A stretch of 23,821 bases of DNA from an uncultured Fastidiosipila sp. (GTDB lineage: Bacteria > Bacillota > Clostridia > Saccharofermentanales > Fastidiosipilaceae), in the NCBI GenBank assembly GCA_947253875.1, contig CAMYAM010000017.1:1-23821 (forward strand), given 5' to 3'. The notes beneath the pieces are model-generated. The model was not told the DNA's origin and did not search any database. It saw only the letters and a program-made list of their open reading frames with translations. Numbering within the stretch: position 1 is the first letter of the stretch; every line of letters starts with the position of its first letter. The translations under genes and the position numbers were made by a program. Below are positions 1-8,310 of the stretch, in pieces.

Positions 1-81
1 TTAGCTTTTTCTGTTGCTTTTGTTTCTTTAGCTTTTTCTGTTGCTTTTGTTTCTTTAGCTTTTTCTGTTGCTTTTGTTTCT
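1..81 (-). repeat. Three perfect 27-bp tandem repeats inside a coding region
   Basis: Positions 1-27, 28-54 and 55-81 are identical at every base. Because 27 is a multiple of three, each copy adds the nine residues ETKATEKAK in frame. The array may continue left of the window. Confidence 0.97.
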
Positions 82-644
82 TCTGTTACATTAGCTTTAA
101 CACCTAATTTTGCTAATTTTTCAACAACAGCTTTTACAGCTTTTTGATCTTTAGCTTTAGCTAATTCAGAGAATAAACTTTCTTTTGTTGCTTCATCTAA
201 TTTTGATTCATAAATTGCTTTTCTTACTGGTTCTTTTGATGCTTCTAAAGCAGCCATATTAGCTTTTTCTGTAGCTTTCTCTATTTTATCAATTTTTGCT
301 GGTAAAACCTCTAATAGATCATATAGAGTAGCTTTTTCAATTTCTGCTAAAAGACTTGCTTTGTCTTCTTTTGAAATAAGTTCTGATTCACTTACTTTTT
401 CAGCTAATGCTTTTCTAGCTTGGAAAGTTTGGTCTTTTTCCAATTGAGCAGCTTCAAAAGCTTCTTTTTGTGCAAGTTCATCAAGAGTTAAAGCTCCACC
501 TTGCTCTTTTTGTTTCTTAACCAATTCTTGGTATTGTTTTTCTGTAATTACTTCTACAGCACCTTCTTGTGCACTTACTGCAAATGGCAATGCTAATGTA
601 GCAACTAATGCTACTGCAAATACCTTGATTTTCTTACTAATCAT
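1..644 (-). CDS. Secreted Lys/Ala/Glu-rich repeat protein, C-terminus cut by window edge
   Basis: This is an open reading frame that starts with ATG at 644 and is still open at position 1, so about 214 residues are seen and the stop lies outside the window. An AGGAGG ribosome site at 651-656 sits 6 bases upstream of the ATG. Residues 1-25 form a clear signal peptide (MISKKIKVF, a hydrophobic run, then AVSA before QEG). The mature part is highly charged and probably helical, rich in K, E and A, with no recognisable enzyme motif. It ends in three perfect copies of the nine-residue unit ETKATEKAK and may contain more beyond the edge. It has its own strong promoter (711-739). I do not recognise the family. 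A secreted or wall-associated helical repeat protein is the safest description, and function is unknown. Confidence 0.85.
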   Translation of the reverse strand, partial: MISKKIKVFAVALVATLALPFAVSAQEGAVEVITEKQYQELVKKQKEQGGALTLDELAQKEAFEAAQLEKDQTFQARKALAEKVSESELISKEDKASLLAEIEKATLYDLLEVLPAKIDKIEKATEKANMAALEASKEPVRKAIYESKLDEATKESLFSELAKAKDQKAVKAVVEKLAKLGVKANVTEETKATEKAKETKATEKAKETKATEKA

Positions 645-710
645 ATCTTTTCCTCCTAAGTTCAATTTATGATTATTTAGTGATTGCTCACCTGATTTAT
701 TATTATCACC

Positions 711-739
711 ATTCTACATCGTATGTTTTCATTTGTCAA
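711..739 (-). promoter_or_regulatory. SigA-type promoter of the repeat-protein gene
   Basis: On the minus strand there is a perfect -35 TTGACA (734-739), a 17-base spacer and -10 TAGAAT (711-716). The predicted start point is about 60 bases before the ATG at 644. The spacing and near-consensus boxes make this one of the best promoters in the window. Confidence 0.85.
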
Positions 740-871
740 ACACTTTTTATTAATAGAATGTTTAAAATTATAAATTAATTTTTACAATTAATACACAAAA
801 TAGACTATTTTAATACAGTTTAATTTACATATAGACAACTATGATTTTCATGTAGTCGCATTTTGTTAATA

Positions 872-887
872 GCTAAAACGTTTTAGC
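872..887. promoter_or_regulatory. 16-bp perfect palindrome with central CG (operator-like or hairpin)
   Basis: GCTAAAACGTTTTAGC reads the same on both strands and lies directly after the stop codon of the histidine phosphatase gene (889). The AAACGTTT core with a central CG resembles LacI/GalR-family operators. As RNA it would form only a short hairpin without a following U tract, so it is a poor intrinsic terminator. Its distance from the promoter at 711-739 (over 130 bases upstream) argues against a simple repressor role there. Confidence 0.4.
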
Positions 888-888
888 A

Positions 889-1542
889 CTATAAACCTGT
901 TCGGTCAGCTAAGTCCAAATGCGAATCGTCGCCTTCGTAAACAATCTCTTTATTACCATTACTATCAACTTCAATCTTAGTAACAGCAGTATTTCTATGT
1001 ACGTTATAGCCAATTTCTGAAGTAGGTGTGCCTTTAATATAACCTAGTAAAAGTTGAATCAAGAAACCATGACTTATAACTAAAATTGTTTCACCTGGAT
1101 GTTCTTTGACAATTCTCTCAAAAGCTTCAGAGCCTCTCTTATACACTTCGGCACCAGACTCACCTGTTGGCATATCAACTTCATAGGGAGCCTCATTATA
1201 CTTGGTCATAACTTCTGGATATTGTTCTAGTAAGGCATTAAATTCTACACCTTCCATATCGCCAGCATCAATCTCTTCAATACCATCAATTACTTCTGCA
1301 TCAATTCCTAGCTCATCAAGTAATGGTTGAATAGTTTGTTTGGTCCTAATCAATTTACTTACATATACCTTATCTACTTGTATACCAGAATCCAAAATTC
1401 TTTTGCTTAGTTTCGCTGCTTGGGCTCTTCCAGCTTCGTTTAGAGGAATATCACTACTTCCTTGAAATTTTTTCGCCTTATTGAAGTCAGTCAAACCATG
1501 ACGGATAAGGTAAATTGTAGTTTTTTTGTCTGCACTACTCAT
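889..1542 (-). CDS. Histidine phosphatase (phosphoglycerate mutase-like) family protein
   Basis: This 217-residue protein is of the histidine phosphatase superfamily branch 1, the usual size for small single-domain cytoplasmic members. The N-terminal signature LIRHGLTDFN carries the phosphorylated His15 next to Arg14. Arg66 in SKLIRTKQT, the acid residues in EEIDAGDMEG (about 89-98) and the second catalytic His158 in VISHGF complete the pocket. It has no signal peptide. The ATG at 1542 is preceded by an AAGGAGA ribosome site at 1551-1557. The substrate cannot be told from sequence: broad-specificity phosphatases, cobalamin-pathway CobC-like enzymes and sugar-phosphate phosphatases all share this signature. 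It follows the MscS-like gene by 67 bases and is probably last in that transcript. The stop is followed by a 16-bp palindrome. Confidence 0.9.
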   Translation of the reverse strand: MSSADKKTTIYLIRHGLTDFNKAKKFQGSSDIPLNEAGRAQAAKLSKRILDSGIQVDKVYVSKLIRTKQTIQPLLDELGIDAEVIDGIEEIDAGDMEGVEFNALLEQYPEVMTKYNEAPYEVDMPTGESGAEVYKRGSEAFERIVKEHPGETILVISHGFLIQLLLGYIKGTPTSEIGYNVHRNTAVTKIEVDSNGNKEIVYEGDDSHLDLADRTGL

Positions 1543-1609
1543 TCTTTGTATCTCCTTTTGTATTTTTTATTATTCACTTTACTAACCTATTGCATTGTAA
1601 TGGATAAAT

Positions 1610-2707
1610 CTATTTTAATTTGTACATTACATTATTACTTATCTCAATGTCTAGATCTGCCAATAACTTAACGATTTTAGTATTAACACTATTTTTGGCG
1701 ATTAGATGCTCGGTATAGTCTGAACTTGTTGTATATCTTAAATGGTATATATAAGAACCTGGGGCAAAATTCACTAAATTAAGCTTAATGTCACCCACAA
1801 CATGCTCATCTTTTTCAAGGATTTCGGTGAGCTCATTCCTGAATTGTTCCAACTTCTCCGCACTAGTATTAATACTTAGTGGAATCTCCATACTGCTCAG
1901 TCGTTGGCTTCTCCTAGTCCCGTTAACAATTACATTCCCACCCATTATTGAATTTGGAATTGTCAAAAGCGTCCCGTCATCTGCTCTAACTCTACATGAG
2001 CGTAAACCAATATGTTCTACACTACCCGCTACAAAACCTGAACTTGCATTAGTTTCGACCCAATCCCCTACATCGAATGGTTTGTCCAACATAATAGCTA
2101 AGCCTGCCACTAAGTTTGATGCCGTATCTTGCGCAGCCAAGGCTAAAGCAATACCACCAATTCCTAGGCCTGCCAATAGACTTTGGACATTATCTAGCCA
2201 CAGTTCAAGCACTGAGAATACCACGAAGATTATTACCACAGTTTTAATAATGACTCCTAAGTATTGCAAAGCTGTTCTATTATCTCCTCTATAGGAATCA
2301 ATGTGTTTCTCTATATCCTTCTTAATTACTCTATTAATAATTAAATCTAGAACATCTAATAGAGCATGAGCAATACCAATGAAGAGAGTAGATTTGAAAA
2401 CATTGGTCAAGAAGCCATTATAACTAACAAGTAGATTAGGTACTAGCGGAATAAGCACTAGAGTTATTATTGAGAAGATTATCCACGATACAGGTTTCTC
2501 CAAATCTTCCTTGATTTTATACAAATCCGGTCTGTATTCATTCTTAATAAACTTAGAAAAAGTATTTATAGCCAAGCGAGCTAGTTTGTTTTTTAATAAA
2601 AATAAAATTAGCAATGCTACTATAATCAAAGCTATTTCTATTAAATTAATTATTTTCATGTTTTCTATATTAAGTATATTTTCTAAAACCAACTTGACCA
2701 TCATCAT
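1610..2707 (-). CDS. MscS-family mechanosensitive channel
   Basis: A 365-residue membrane protein. Hydrophobic segments lie at about 19-39, 74-94, 98-125 and 147-170, followed by the diagnostic pore helix and start of the beta domain (about 178-218: AGLGIGGIALALAAQDTA, then LDKPFDVGDWVE). The Gly/Ala-rich helix packing and the FDVGDWV turn are the MscS signature. The C-terminal half is the cytoplasmic vestibule. Members open on hypo-osmotic stress to release solutes. It has more N-terminal helices than E. coli MscS (three), so it belongs to the medium-sized YnaI/YkuT-like group. Three ATGs in a row (2707, 2704, 2701) make the exact start uncertain; a GGAGGGAG site at 2717-2724 supports this cluster. 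It lies 52 bases after the threonine-aldolase-like gene and is probably co-transcribed. Substrate selectivity is not visible. Confidence 0.93.
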   Translation of the reverse strand: MMMVKLVLENILNIENMKIINLIEIALIIVALLILFLLKNKLARLAINTFSKFIKNEYRPDLYKIKEDLEKPVSWIIFSIITLVLIPLVPNLLVSYNGFLTNVFKSTLFIGIAHALLDVLDLIINRVIKKDIEKHIDSYRGDNRTALQYLGVIIKTVVIIFVVFSVLELWLDNVQSLLAGLGIGGIALALAAQDTASNLVAGLAIMLDKPFDVGDWVETNASSGFVAGSVEHIGLRSCRVRADDGTLLTIPNSIMGGNVIVNGTRRSQRLSSMEIPLSINTSAEKLEQFRNELTEILEKDEHVVGDIKLNLVNFAPGSYIYHLRYTTSSDYTEHLIAKNSVNTKIVKLLADLDIEISNNVMYKLK

Positions 2708-2759
2708 TTACGCTAACTCCCTCCATACTTGTCCTTGAACTAACTTGACGCAACAAGAA

Positions 2760-3836
2760 CTAAATTAACTTTGCCAACTCTTCCATATCTGCTTCAGTAT
2801 TCATGTATGTAGTGACAAATCTACATTTCGCTCTATCTTCAAATTTCTCTGTAATTTCAAAAGTTACTTTGTCCATTATGTTCTCGCATAAACTCAAAGG
2901 CAAGTATACAAAAACCTGATTACTCTCAGTTGGATATGCTAATTCATAGCCAGCAGCCACAAAAGTCTCAGCCAGCAATCCAGCCATTTTATTAGCATGT
3001 TTAGCATTTTTCATATAGAGAGTCTGGGAGAAATCATCTACTGCATTCAGATTCTCATCTGCAAACAAGGCAGCAAATTGCAAGGCTACCGCATAAGTTT
3101 TTGCTAATAGTGCACCTCTGTTTTTCTGTGCTTGGATGAAGTTCCTGTCCAAATCCGGATTTGTTATTACTAGAGCTTCACCATAAATAGCACCATTCTT
3201 AGTACCCCCAATGTAGAATACGTCACAATATTTAGCAATGCTTTCTAAACTTAGATCCTGCTTCTCACTAGCAATGGCAAAACCTAGTCTGGCACCATCC
3301 ATGAACAAGAACAAATCATGTTGTTTGCACACTTGAGAAATCCCTGCGATCTCAGCCTCTGTGTATACAGTTCCTGTTTCACTAGAATTAGCAAGAAAAA
3401 CTAGGCGTGGTACTGTTTTTGTCTCTGCCCGATTCTCTCTAACGATCTTATCAATGGTAGCAGGGGTCAGCTTCCCATTAACATTCTTGCCATTAATAAT
3501 CCTATGACCAGTAGCTTCTATAGCTCCAGCTTCCATATTAGAAATATGAGCTGTATCACAGGCAATTATTGACTCGAACGGTCTGAGAAACGCTGAGCAA
3601 GCTAATAAATTCGTCAAAGTACCACCTGCAATAAAATAAGTTTTTGCTTGAGGACAATTTGTAAAACTCTTAATTTGCTCTCTGACCTGCTCGCTTACAG
3701 TATCAAAACCATAACCACGATAATATTCATTCCAATGCTCTTGGAGTTTTCGCAAGACATTTTCGTGTCCTAGGCTTTCGTAATCATTCAAAAAATGTAG
3801 CGTTCTTCCCATTGTGTTTATCACTTTCATTTTCAT
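2760..3836 (-). CDS. ltaE: Low-specificity L-threonine aldolase / beta-eliminating lyase family (PLP)
   Basis: A 358-residue fold-type I PLP enzyme of the threonine aldolase family, which cleaves L-threonine (and often allo-threonine) to glycine and acetaldehyde. Visible features are GGTLTN (71-76) for phosphate binding, His97 in CDTAHIS (ring stacking), Asp180 and Arg183 in FMDGARLG, and the Schiff-base Lys213 in YIGGTKNG. The length is normal. The start is less certain than for neighbours: the bases before ATG 3836 are only A and T with no Shine-Dalgarno match, and Met3 and Met9 are alternative starts, also without a good site. It lies between glgX and the MscS gene with short gaps. A related role such as tyrosine phenol-lyase-like beta-elimination cannot be excluded, but GGTKNG and overall size favour aldolase. 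Confidence 0.88.
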   Translation of the reverse strand: MKMKVINTMGRTLHFLNDYESLGHENVLRKLQEHWNEYYRGYGFDTVSEQVREQIKSFTNCPQAKTYFIAGGTLTNLLACSAFLRPFESIIACDTAHISNMEAGAIEATGHRIINGKNVNGKLTPATIDKIVRENRAETKTVPRLVFLANSSETGTVYTEAEIAGISQVCKQHDLFLFMDGARLGFAIASEKQDLSLESIAKYCDVFYIGGTKNGAIYGEALVITNPDLDRNFIQAQKNRGALLAKTYAVALQFAALFADENLNAVDDFSQTLYMKNAKHANKMAGLLAETFVAAGYELAYPTESNQVFVYLPLSLCENIMDKVTFEITEKFEDRAKCRFVTTYMNTEADMEELAKLI

Positions 3837-3856
3837 TTTTATTATTTTTATTTTAT

Positions 3857-3926
3857 TAATTTACTAGATTAAATTTTCAGACTAATTTACTAGACTAATT
3901 TATTTGACCAAAAAGTTTCAGACTAA
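3857..3926. repeat. Short AT-rich direct repeats before the aldolase gene
   Basis: TAATTTACTAGA occurs at 3857-3868 and 3883-3894, and TTTCAGACTAA at 3875-3885 and 3916-3926. They fill most of the 98-base gap between glgX and the aldolase-like gene. No hairpin terminator or ribosome site is visible in the gap. Confidence 0.6.
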
Positions 3927-3934
3927 ATCAAAAT

Positions 3935-6190
3935 CTAAATTTCTTTCAATTGCTCTGGAGCTACCCCCCAAGCTGTTTGCTTCCCACTTTCGATATTATC
4001 TTGTAAATAATATGTGTAAAGCTTAGCCTTTGCCTGTTGGCGCTTATGGAATTTATCTGCCATCTCAGCTTTGGCCTCTTCAGCTGCCTCTGGAGAATCG
4101 AGGGGATACGCAATTAAGGCGACAACAGATCTGGCTTTAATAGATAGATAATCGTAAAGTACACTACTCTCTTCAATATCCGGAGAGAACTCCTCACCCA
4201 GTGGATTATCTGTATTTATTACTTCATACCAATATTCGCCGTTAGGTAAAGTAGGAAGCTCTATTGTCTTATTCTCCCAACCTGAATTAATCGCTAAATA
4301 AATAACCTCATCATTTCTGTTATTCTCTGCACGACCAGCATACATAATGCCCAAATAGTGAGAATCACAAGAGGTATCCATATACCACTGTTTCACACCA
4401 TGGAAACTGACCTCAGGTAAACCACATCTTGCTGCCTCTGCATTTGCCCTCAGCACCGGGTGTTGCTTGCGAAAGGCTATCATATTTTTCCAGAAATTAA
4501 ATATCTCTTTGTTCTTCTCTAGTAGATCCCAATCAATCCAGGAAATTTCATTATCTTGACAATATGGGTTGTTGTTTCCGAACTGAGTTCTTGCAAACTC
4601 ATCACCTGCATTTATCATCGGCACACCAGTCGAAGCTAGTAAACATACGCAAGCATTAAGCATTAATTTTTTGCGCAAGAAATTAATATTCTCGTCATCA
4701 GTCTCGCCCTCAACACCACAATTCCAGCTGTAATTATTGTTTTCGCCATCAGTGTTGTTCCAACCGTTGGCCTCATTGTGCTTATCATTATAAGAATATA
4801 AATCGTTTAAGGTAAACCCATCATGGCAGGTAATAAAATTCACAGAAGCATATTTACCCCTAGTTTCAGGTGGATAAAGATCTTTCGATCCTGTCAAAGC
4901 TTGAGCGGCGTCCCAGACTTTACCATAGTCACCCTTGAGAAATTGTCTCATCGTATCGCGATAACGACCATTCCACTCTCCCCATCTAGAGTAAGAAGGA
5001 AATGATCCAACTTGATACAAACCACCAGCATCCCAAGCTTCTGCTATTAATTCAACATTTTTCAGAATCGGATCATAGGCTAAAGATTCAAGTAGTGGTG
5101 GATTACTCAGAGGTGTACCCTGTTTATCTCTACCTAGAATTGAAGCGAGATCAAAACGAAAACCATCAATCCTATAGTTAACTACCCAATAACGAAGACA
5201 TTCTAAAATCATTTGCCTGACTATAGGGTTATTACAGTTAACTGTATTTCCACAACCTGAGAAATTATAGTAGTAACCTTCTGGTGTTAGCATGTAATAG
5301 GTTTGGTTATCTATACCCTTGAAACTAATATAAGGTCCCTGCTCATTTCCCTCTGTCGTATGGTTAAATACTACGTCAAGAAAAACCTGAATACCATTAT
5401 CGTGCAAAGCTTTGACCAGAGATTTAAATTCGTAGCCTTCAATTATTCCATACTCTTGTGAAGCATAGGCAGGATTCACGGCAAAAAACGCCATAGGGTT
5501 GTAACCCCAGTAGTCTTTCAGCTCTTGTCCATCGTGATTTCGACTCTCAGCCTGAGAGTCAAACTGAAATATTGGCATAAGTTCTACAACATTTACGCCT
5601 AAAGATTTCAGATACGGAATTTTCTCAATTAAGCCCGCAAAAGTTCCTGGATAACGTACATTAGAGTTAGGATTTCGGGTGAAACCACGTACATGCATTT
5701 CGTAAATGATCATCTCATCATTTGCAATATCAGGCGACAGCGAATCTCCCCAGTCGAAGTCATCTAACATGACCCTTGCTCTGTAAGGGTATTTGTTATC
5801 AGCGTCTTGATAAACATCTATGCGCCTAGCATATTGATCAACGACAGTTTTCTCTCTATCAAAGATTAAACCTGCTTCTGGATCCCAAGGTCCATCAATA
5901 CTGAAGCAATATTCTAGATTTTCTATATCCAAGTCAAAGACGATCATAGAATATACATCGCCAACTTTGTAGCGTTTTGGATATGGTATAACTGCGAAAG
6001 GCTCGTTTGCTCCTCTTTCGAATAAGAGTAGATTAATTTCTGTAGCTAATTCAGAGTTAATTGTAAAACTTACCGAATTAGAATCAACAGCATGGGCACC
6101 ATTTTTATCATAAAAACCTGGACGGACAGGGTGTCCGTACCAGATTTCTAAAGGTTTCAAAACTGTTTCCGAATATTTATTGTGCGTCAT
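3935..6190 (-). CDS. glgX: Glycogen debranching enzyme, GlgX/isoamylase type (GH13)
   Basis: A 751-residue alpha-1,6-glucosidase of family GH13 that trims limit-dextrin branches of glycogen. The N-terminal part (about 10-110) is the isoamylase CBM48-like beta-sandwich, beginning EIWYGHPVRPGF. The catalytic barrel shows region I DVVFNH (272-277), region II GFRFDLAS with nucleophile Asp347, region III ELIAEAWD with acid/base Glu384, and region IV TCHDGFTLND with Asp457. The GFRFDLAS and NCNNP (318-322) motifs point to isoamylase/GlgX rather than pullulanase. A final highly charged helical tail (after about 690) makes it somewhat longer than typical GlgX. No other glycogen gene is near. The ATG at 6190 has only a weak GAGAG-like ribosome site. 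It lies 57 bases after thrS. Confidence 0.93.
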   Translation of the reverse strand: MTHNKYSETVLKPLEIWYGHPVRPGFYDKNGAHAVDSNSVSFTINSELATEINLLLFERGANEPFAVIPYPKRYKVGDVYSMIVFDLDIENLEYCFSIDGPWDPEAGLIFDREKTVVDQYARRIDVYQDADNKYPYRARVMLDDFDWGDSLSPDIANDEMIIYEMHVRGFTRNPNSNVRYPGTFAGLIEKIPYLKSLGVNVVELMPIFQFDSQAESRNHDGQELKDYWGYNPMAFFAVNPAYASQEYGIIEGYEFKSLVKALHDNGIQVFLDVVFNHTTEGNEQGPYISFKGIDNQTYYMLTPEGYYYNFSGCGNTVNCNNPIVRQMILECLRYWVVNYRIDGFRFDLASILGRDKQGTPLSNPPLLESLAYDPILKNVELIAEAWDAGGLYQVGSFPSYSRWGEWNGRYRDTMRQFLKGDYGKVWDAAQALTGSKDLYPPETRGKYASVNFITCHDGFTLNDLYSYNDKHNEANGWNNTDGENNNYSWNCGVEGETDDENINFLRKKLMLNACVCLLASTGVPMINAGDEFARTQFGNNNPYCQDNEISWIDWDLLEKNKEIFNFWKNMIAFRKQHPVLRANAEAARCGLPEVSFHGVKQWYMDTSCDSHYLGIMYAGRAENNRNDEVIYLAINSGWENKTIELPTLPNGEYWYEVINTDNPLGEEFSPDIEESSVLYDYLSIKARSVVALIAYPLDSPEAAEEAKAEMADKFHKRQQAKAKLYTYYLQDNIESGKQTAWGVAPEQLKEI

Positions 6191-6247
6191 AAACCATACT
6201 CTCGTGCTACTAACTCATATTCCTTGGATTACCTATGCTTCCCTAAA

Positions 6248-8170
6248 TTATAGGAAAGATGATTCCATAGTCTTGTTCTTGATTTCGTCTACAAGCTTAT
6301 CTTTAAACTCATTAAATTCTAAAGTTTCGTTAGCAGTATGGTCACGAAGTCTTAGTGAAACTGTTCCAGATTCTTGCTCTTGATCACCAATGATTAGCAT
6401 GTATGGAACTTTATCAGCTTGAGCTTCACGGATCTTGTAACCGACTTTCTCATTTCTATCATCAAGATGTACTCTGATGCCACATTCTTCAAGTTCTTCC
6501 TTAAGCTTACTACCGTAGTCATTATGTCTATCAGTAATTGGCAAAATTCTAACTTGTTGTGGAGCTAGCCAAGTTGGGAACTTACCTGCAAAGTGCTCAG
6601 TAATACTTCCGATAAATCTCTCGAGAGATCCGAGGATTGCTCTGTGGATCATAACTGGTCTATGCTTCTCTCCATCACTACCAACATATTCAACTTCAAA
6701 TCGTTGTGGCAATTGGAAATCTAGCTGAACGGTACCACATTGCCAGGTACGATTCAAGGAGTCTCTTAGATGGAAGTCTAGTTTTGGACCGTAGAAAGCA
6801 CCATCTCCAGGGTTAACTACATAATTTAATTCAAGTTCATCACAAGCTTCTTGTAATGCAGCCTCCGCACTATTCCACTCTTCTTCTGAACCAATAGAAT
6901 TCTCAGGGCGTGTAGATAGCTCGATGTGATAAGTAAATCCAAACCTACTATAAACTTCATCAACTAAAGCAACAATATTCTTAATCTCTGATTTTATCTG
7001 ATCTAGAGTCAAGAAAATGTGGGCATCGTCTTGAGTAAATTCTCTAACTCTCATCAGACCGTGCAATTCTCCTGATTGTTCAAACCTGTGGTCCAAACCA
7101 AATTCAGACATACGTAATGGTAAATCTCTATATGAATGTGGTTGTGAGTTATAAACTAGGACACAACCTGGACAGTTCATCGGTTTGATTGCATAGATAT
7201 CATCATCTGCTTCACTGACAAACATCTTGTCTTGATATTTGTCCCAGTGTCCAGATCTTTCCCAGAGAGCTCTATTCAGGAATATTGGAGTAATTATTTC
7301 ATGATAATTATTTTTTGCTAATAATCCACGAATATAATCTATTAATTGATTTCGCAAAATCGTACCATTTGGTAAGTAGAATGGCATACCTGGACTTTCT
7401 TCCATAAACATGAATAGACCAAGTTCTTTTCCAAGTTTTCTATGATCACGTCGTTTAGCCTCTTCTAGCATCTCTAGGTATTCATCTAGCATTGATTTTT
7501 TAGGGAAAGAAATTCCATAAATACGAGTGAGCATCTTGTTGTTCTCATTACCACGCCAGTATGCTCCAGCAACACTAGTCAATTTGAAAGCTTTGATAGG
7601 CTTAACTGACATAATATGTGGACCATGGCAAAGGTCTACAAACTCACCTTGTTTATAGAAGCTGATGGTATCGCCTTCAGGAATATCATTAATTAGTTCT
7701 ATCTTGTAAGGTTCTTCACGCTCTTCCATTAACTTGAGCGCTTCTTCACGACTTAATTCAAAGTAATCAAGTTCGAAGCCTTCTTTGATGACATTCTTCA
7801 TTTCTGCTTCGATCTTCTCAATCTCTGCGTCACCGAAACCGCCTTCTCTATCTAAGTCATAGTAGAACCCATTCTCAATTGGAGGGCCAATAGAAATCTT
7901 GGTTTCTGGATAAATTCTCTTAATAGCTTGAGCCATTACGTGTGCAGTTGTATGCCAAAAAGCTTTTTCACCTTGTTTAGAGTCAAACTTATGGATAGTA
8001 ACTTCGCTGTCTTCACTAATAACAGCACGAATGTCTTTATCAACACCATTAATTGTTACTGCACAAGCTTCTCTACCCAAGCCTGGACTTATATCGTATG
8101 CCAAATCTATCGCACGTATCTCATCTTGTTCATACTCACGGATTGAACCGTCTGGCAATGTAATTTTCAT
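6248..8170 (-). CDS. thrS: Threonyl-tRNA synthetase
   Basis: A full-length 640-residue ThrRS charging tRNA-Thr. In order: TGS domain (1-62); editing domain with the zinc-like set HTTAH (His73, His77) and CHGPH (Cys181, His185) that clears Ser-tRNA-Thr; and the class II catalytic core with Cys333 in MNCPGC, motif 2 around Arg374 (LMRVREF), His384, His509 and motif 3 ILGSLERF. The three residues Cys333/His384/His509 are the zinc ligands that select threonine. The HGTP anticodon-binding domain is at about 540-640. The start ATG 8170 has an AGAGGAG site at 8177-8183. In Bacillota thrS often carries a T-box leader, but here only 121 bases separate it from the upstream gene and no T-box motif is present. 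It is probably co-transcribed with glgX. Confidence 0.97.
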   Translation of the reverse strand: MKITLPDGSIREYEQDEIRAIDLAYDISPGLGREACAVTINGVDKDIRAVISEDSEVTIHKFDSKQGEKAFWHTTAHVMAQAIKRIYPETKISIGPPIENGFYYDLDREGGFGDAEIEKIEAEMKNVIKEGFELDYFELSREEALKLMEEREEPYKIELINDIPEGDTISFYKQGEFVDLCHGPHIMSVKPIKAFKLTSVAGAYWRGNENNKMLTRIYGISFPKKSMLDEYLEMLEEAKRRDHRKLGKELGLFMFMEESPGMPFYLPNGTILRNQLIDYIRGLLAKNNYHEIITPIFLNRALWERSGHWDKYQDKMFVSEADDDIYAIKPMNCPGCVLVYNSQPHSYRDLPLRMSEFGLDHRFEQSGELHGLMRVREFTQDDAHIFLTLDQIKSEIKNIVALVDEVYSRFGFTYHIELSTRPENSIGSEEEWNSAEAALQEACDELELNYVVNPGDGAFYGPKLDFHLRDSLNRTWQCGTVQLDFQLPQRFEVEYVGSDGEKHRPVMIHRAILGSLERFIGSITEHFAGKFPTWLAPQQVRILPITDRHNDYGSKLKEELEECGIRVHLDDRNEKVGYKIREAQADKVPYMLIIGDQEQESGTVSLRLRDHTANETLEFNEFKDKLVDEIKNKTMESSFL

Positions 8171-8260
8171 TTCATACTCCTCTTAACTTTTACTCTTGCC
8201 CTTAATTTTAGAACACTAATCTAACAAAGGCTAGTAAAACTTATCTTTTGTATTATTTTT

Positions 8261-8310
8261 AATAGAACAAAATGTTCCCCATAAAACAAATTTAATAGAA
8301 CAAAGTGTTC
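8261..8310. repeat. Duplicated 17-bp segment, each copy with a GAACA-N3-TGTTC dyad
   Basis: AATAGAACAAAATGTTC (8261-8277) and AATAGAACAAAGTGTTC (8294-8310) differ at one base. The second copy is the last codons and stop of the DUF1846 gene. The first lies just beyond, as if the gene end had been copied. Each copy contains an inverted repeat. Confidence 0.75.

Noticed and set aside
1..81. CRISPR array
   Set aside because: The units are directly adjacent with no spacers and are in frame within a coding sequence.
1788..2294. Plus-strand open frame opposite the MscS gene
   Set aside because: It is an antisense shadow of a well-supported channel gene, with no ribosome site or recognisable domain.
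8171..8291. T-box leader for thrS
   Set aside because: The gap is only 121 bases and lacks the conserved T-box (AGGGTGGNACCGCG) on the minus strand.
8265..8310. LexA/DinR boxes
   Set aside because: The dyads read GAAC-N5-GTTC, while the Gram-positive LexA site needs GAAC-N4-GTTC, and one copy lies inside a coding end.
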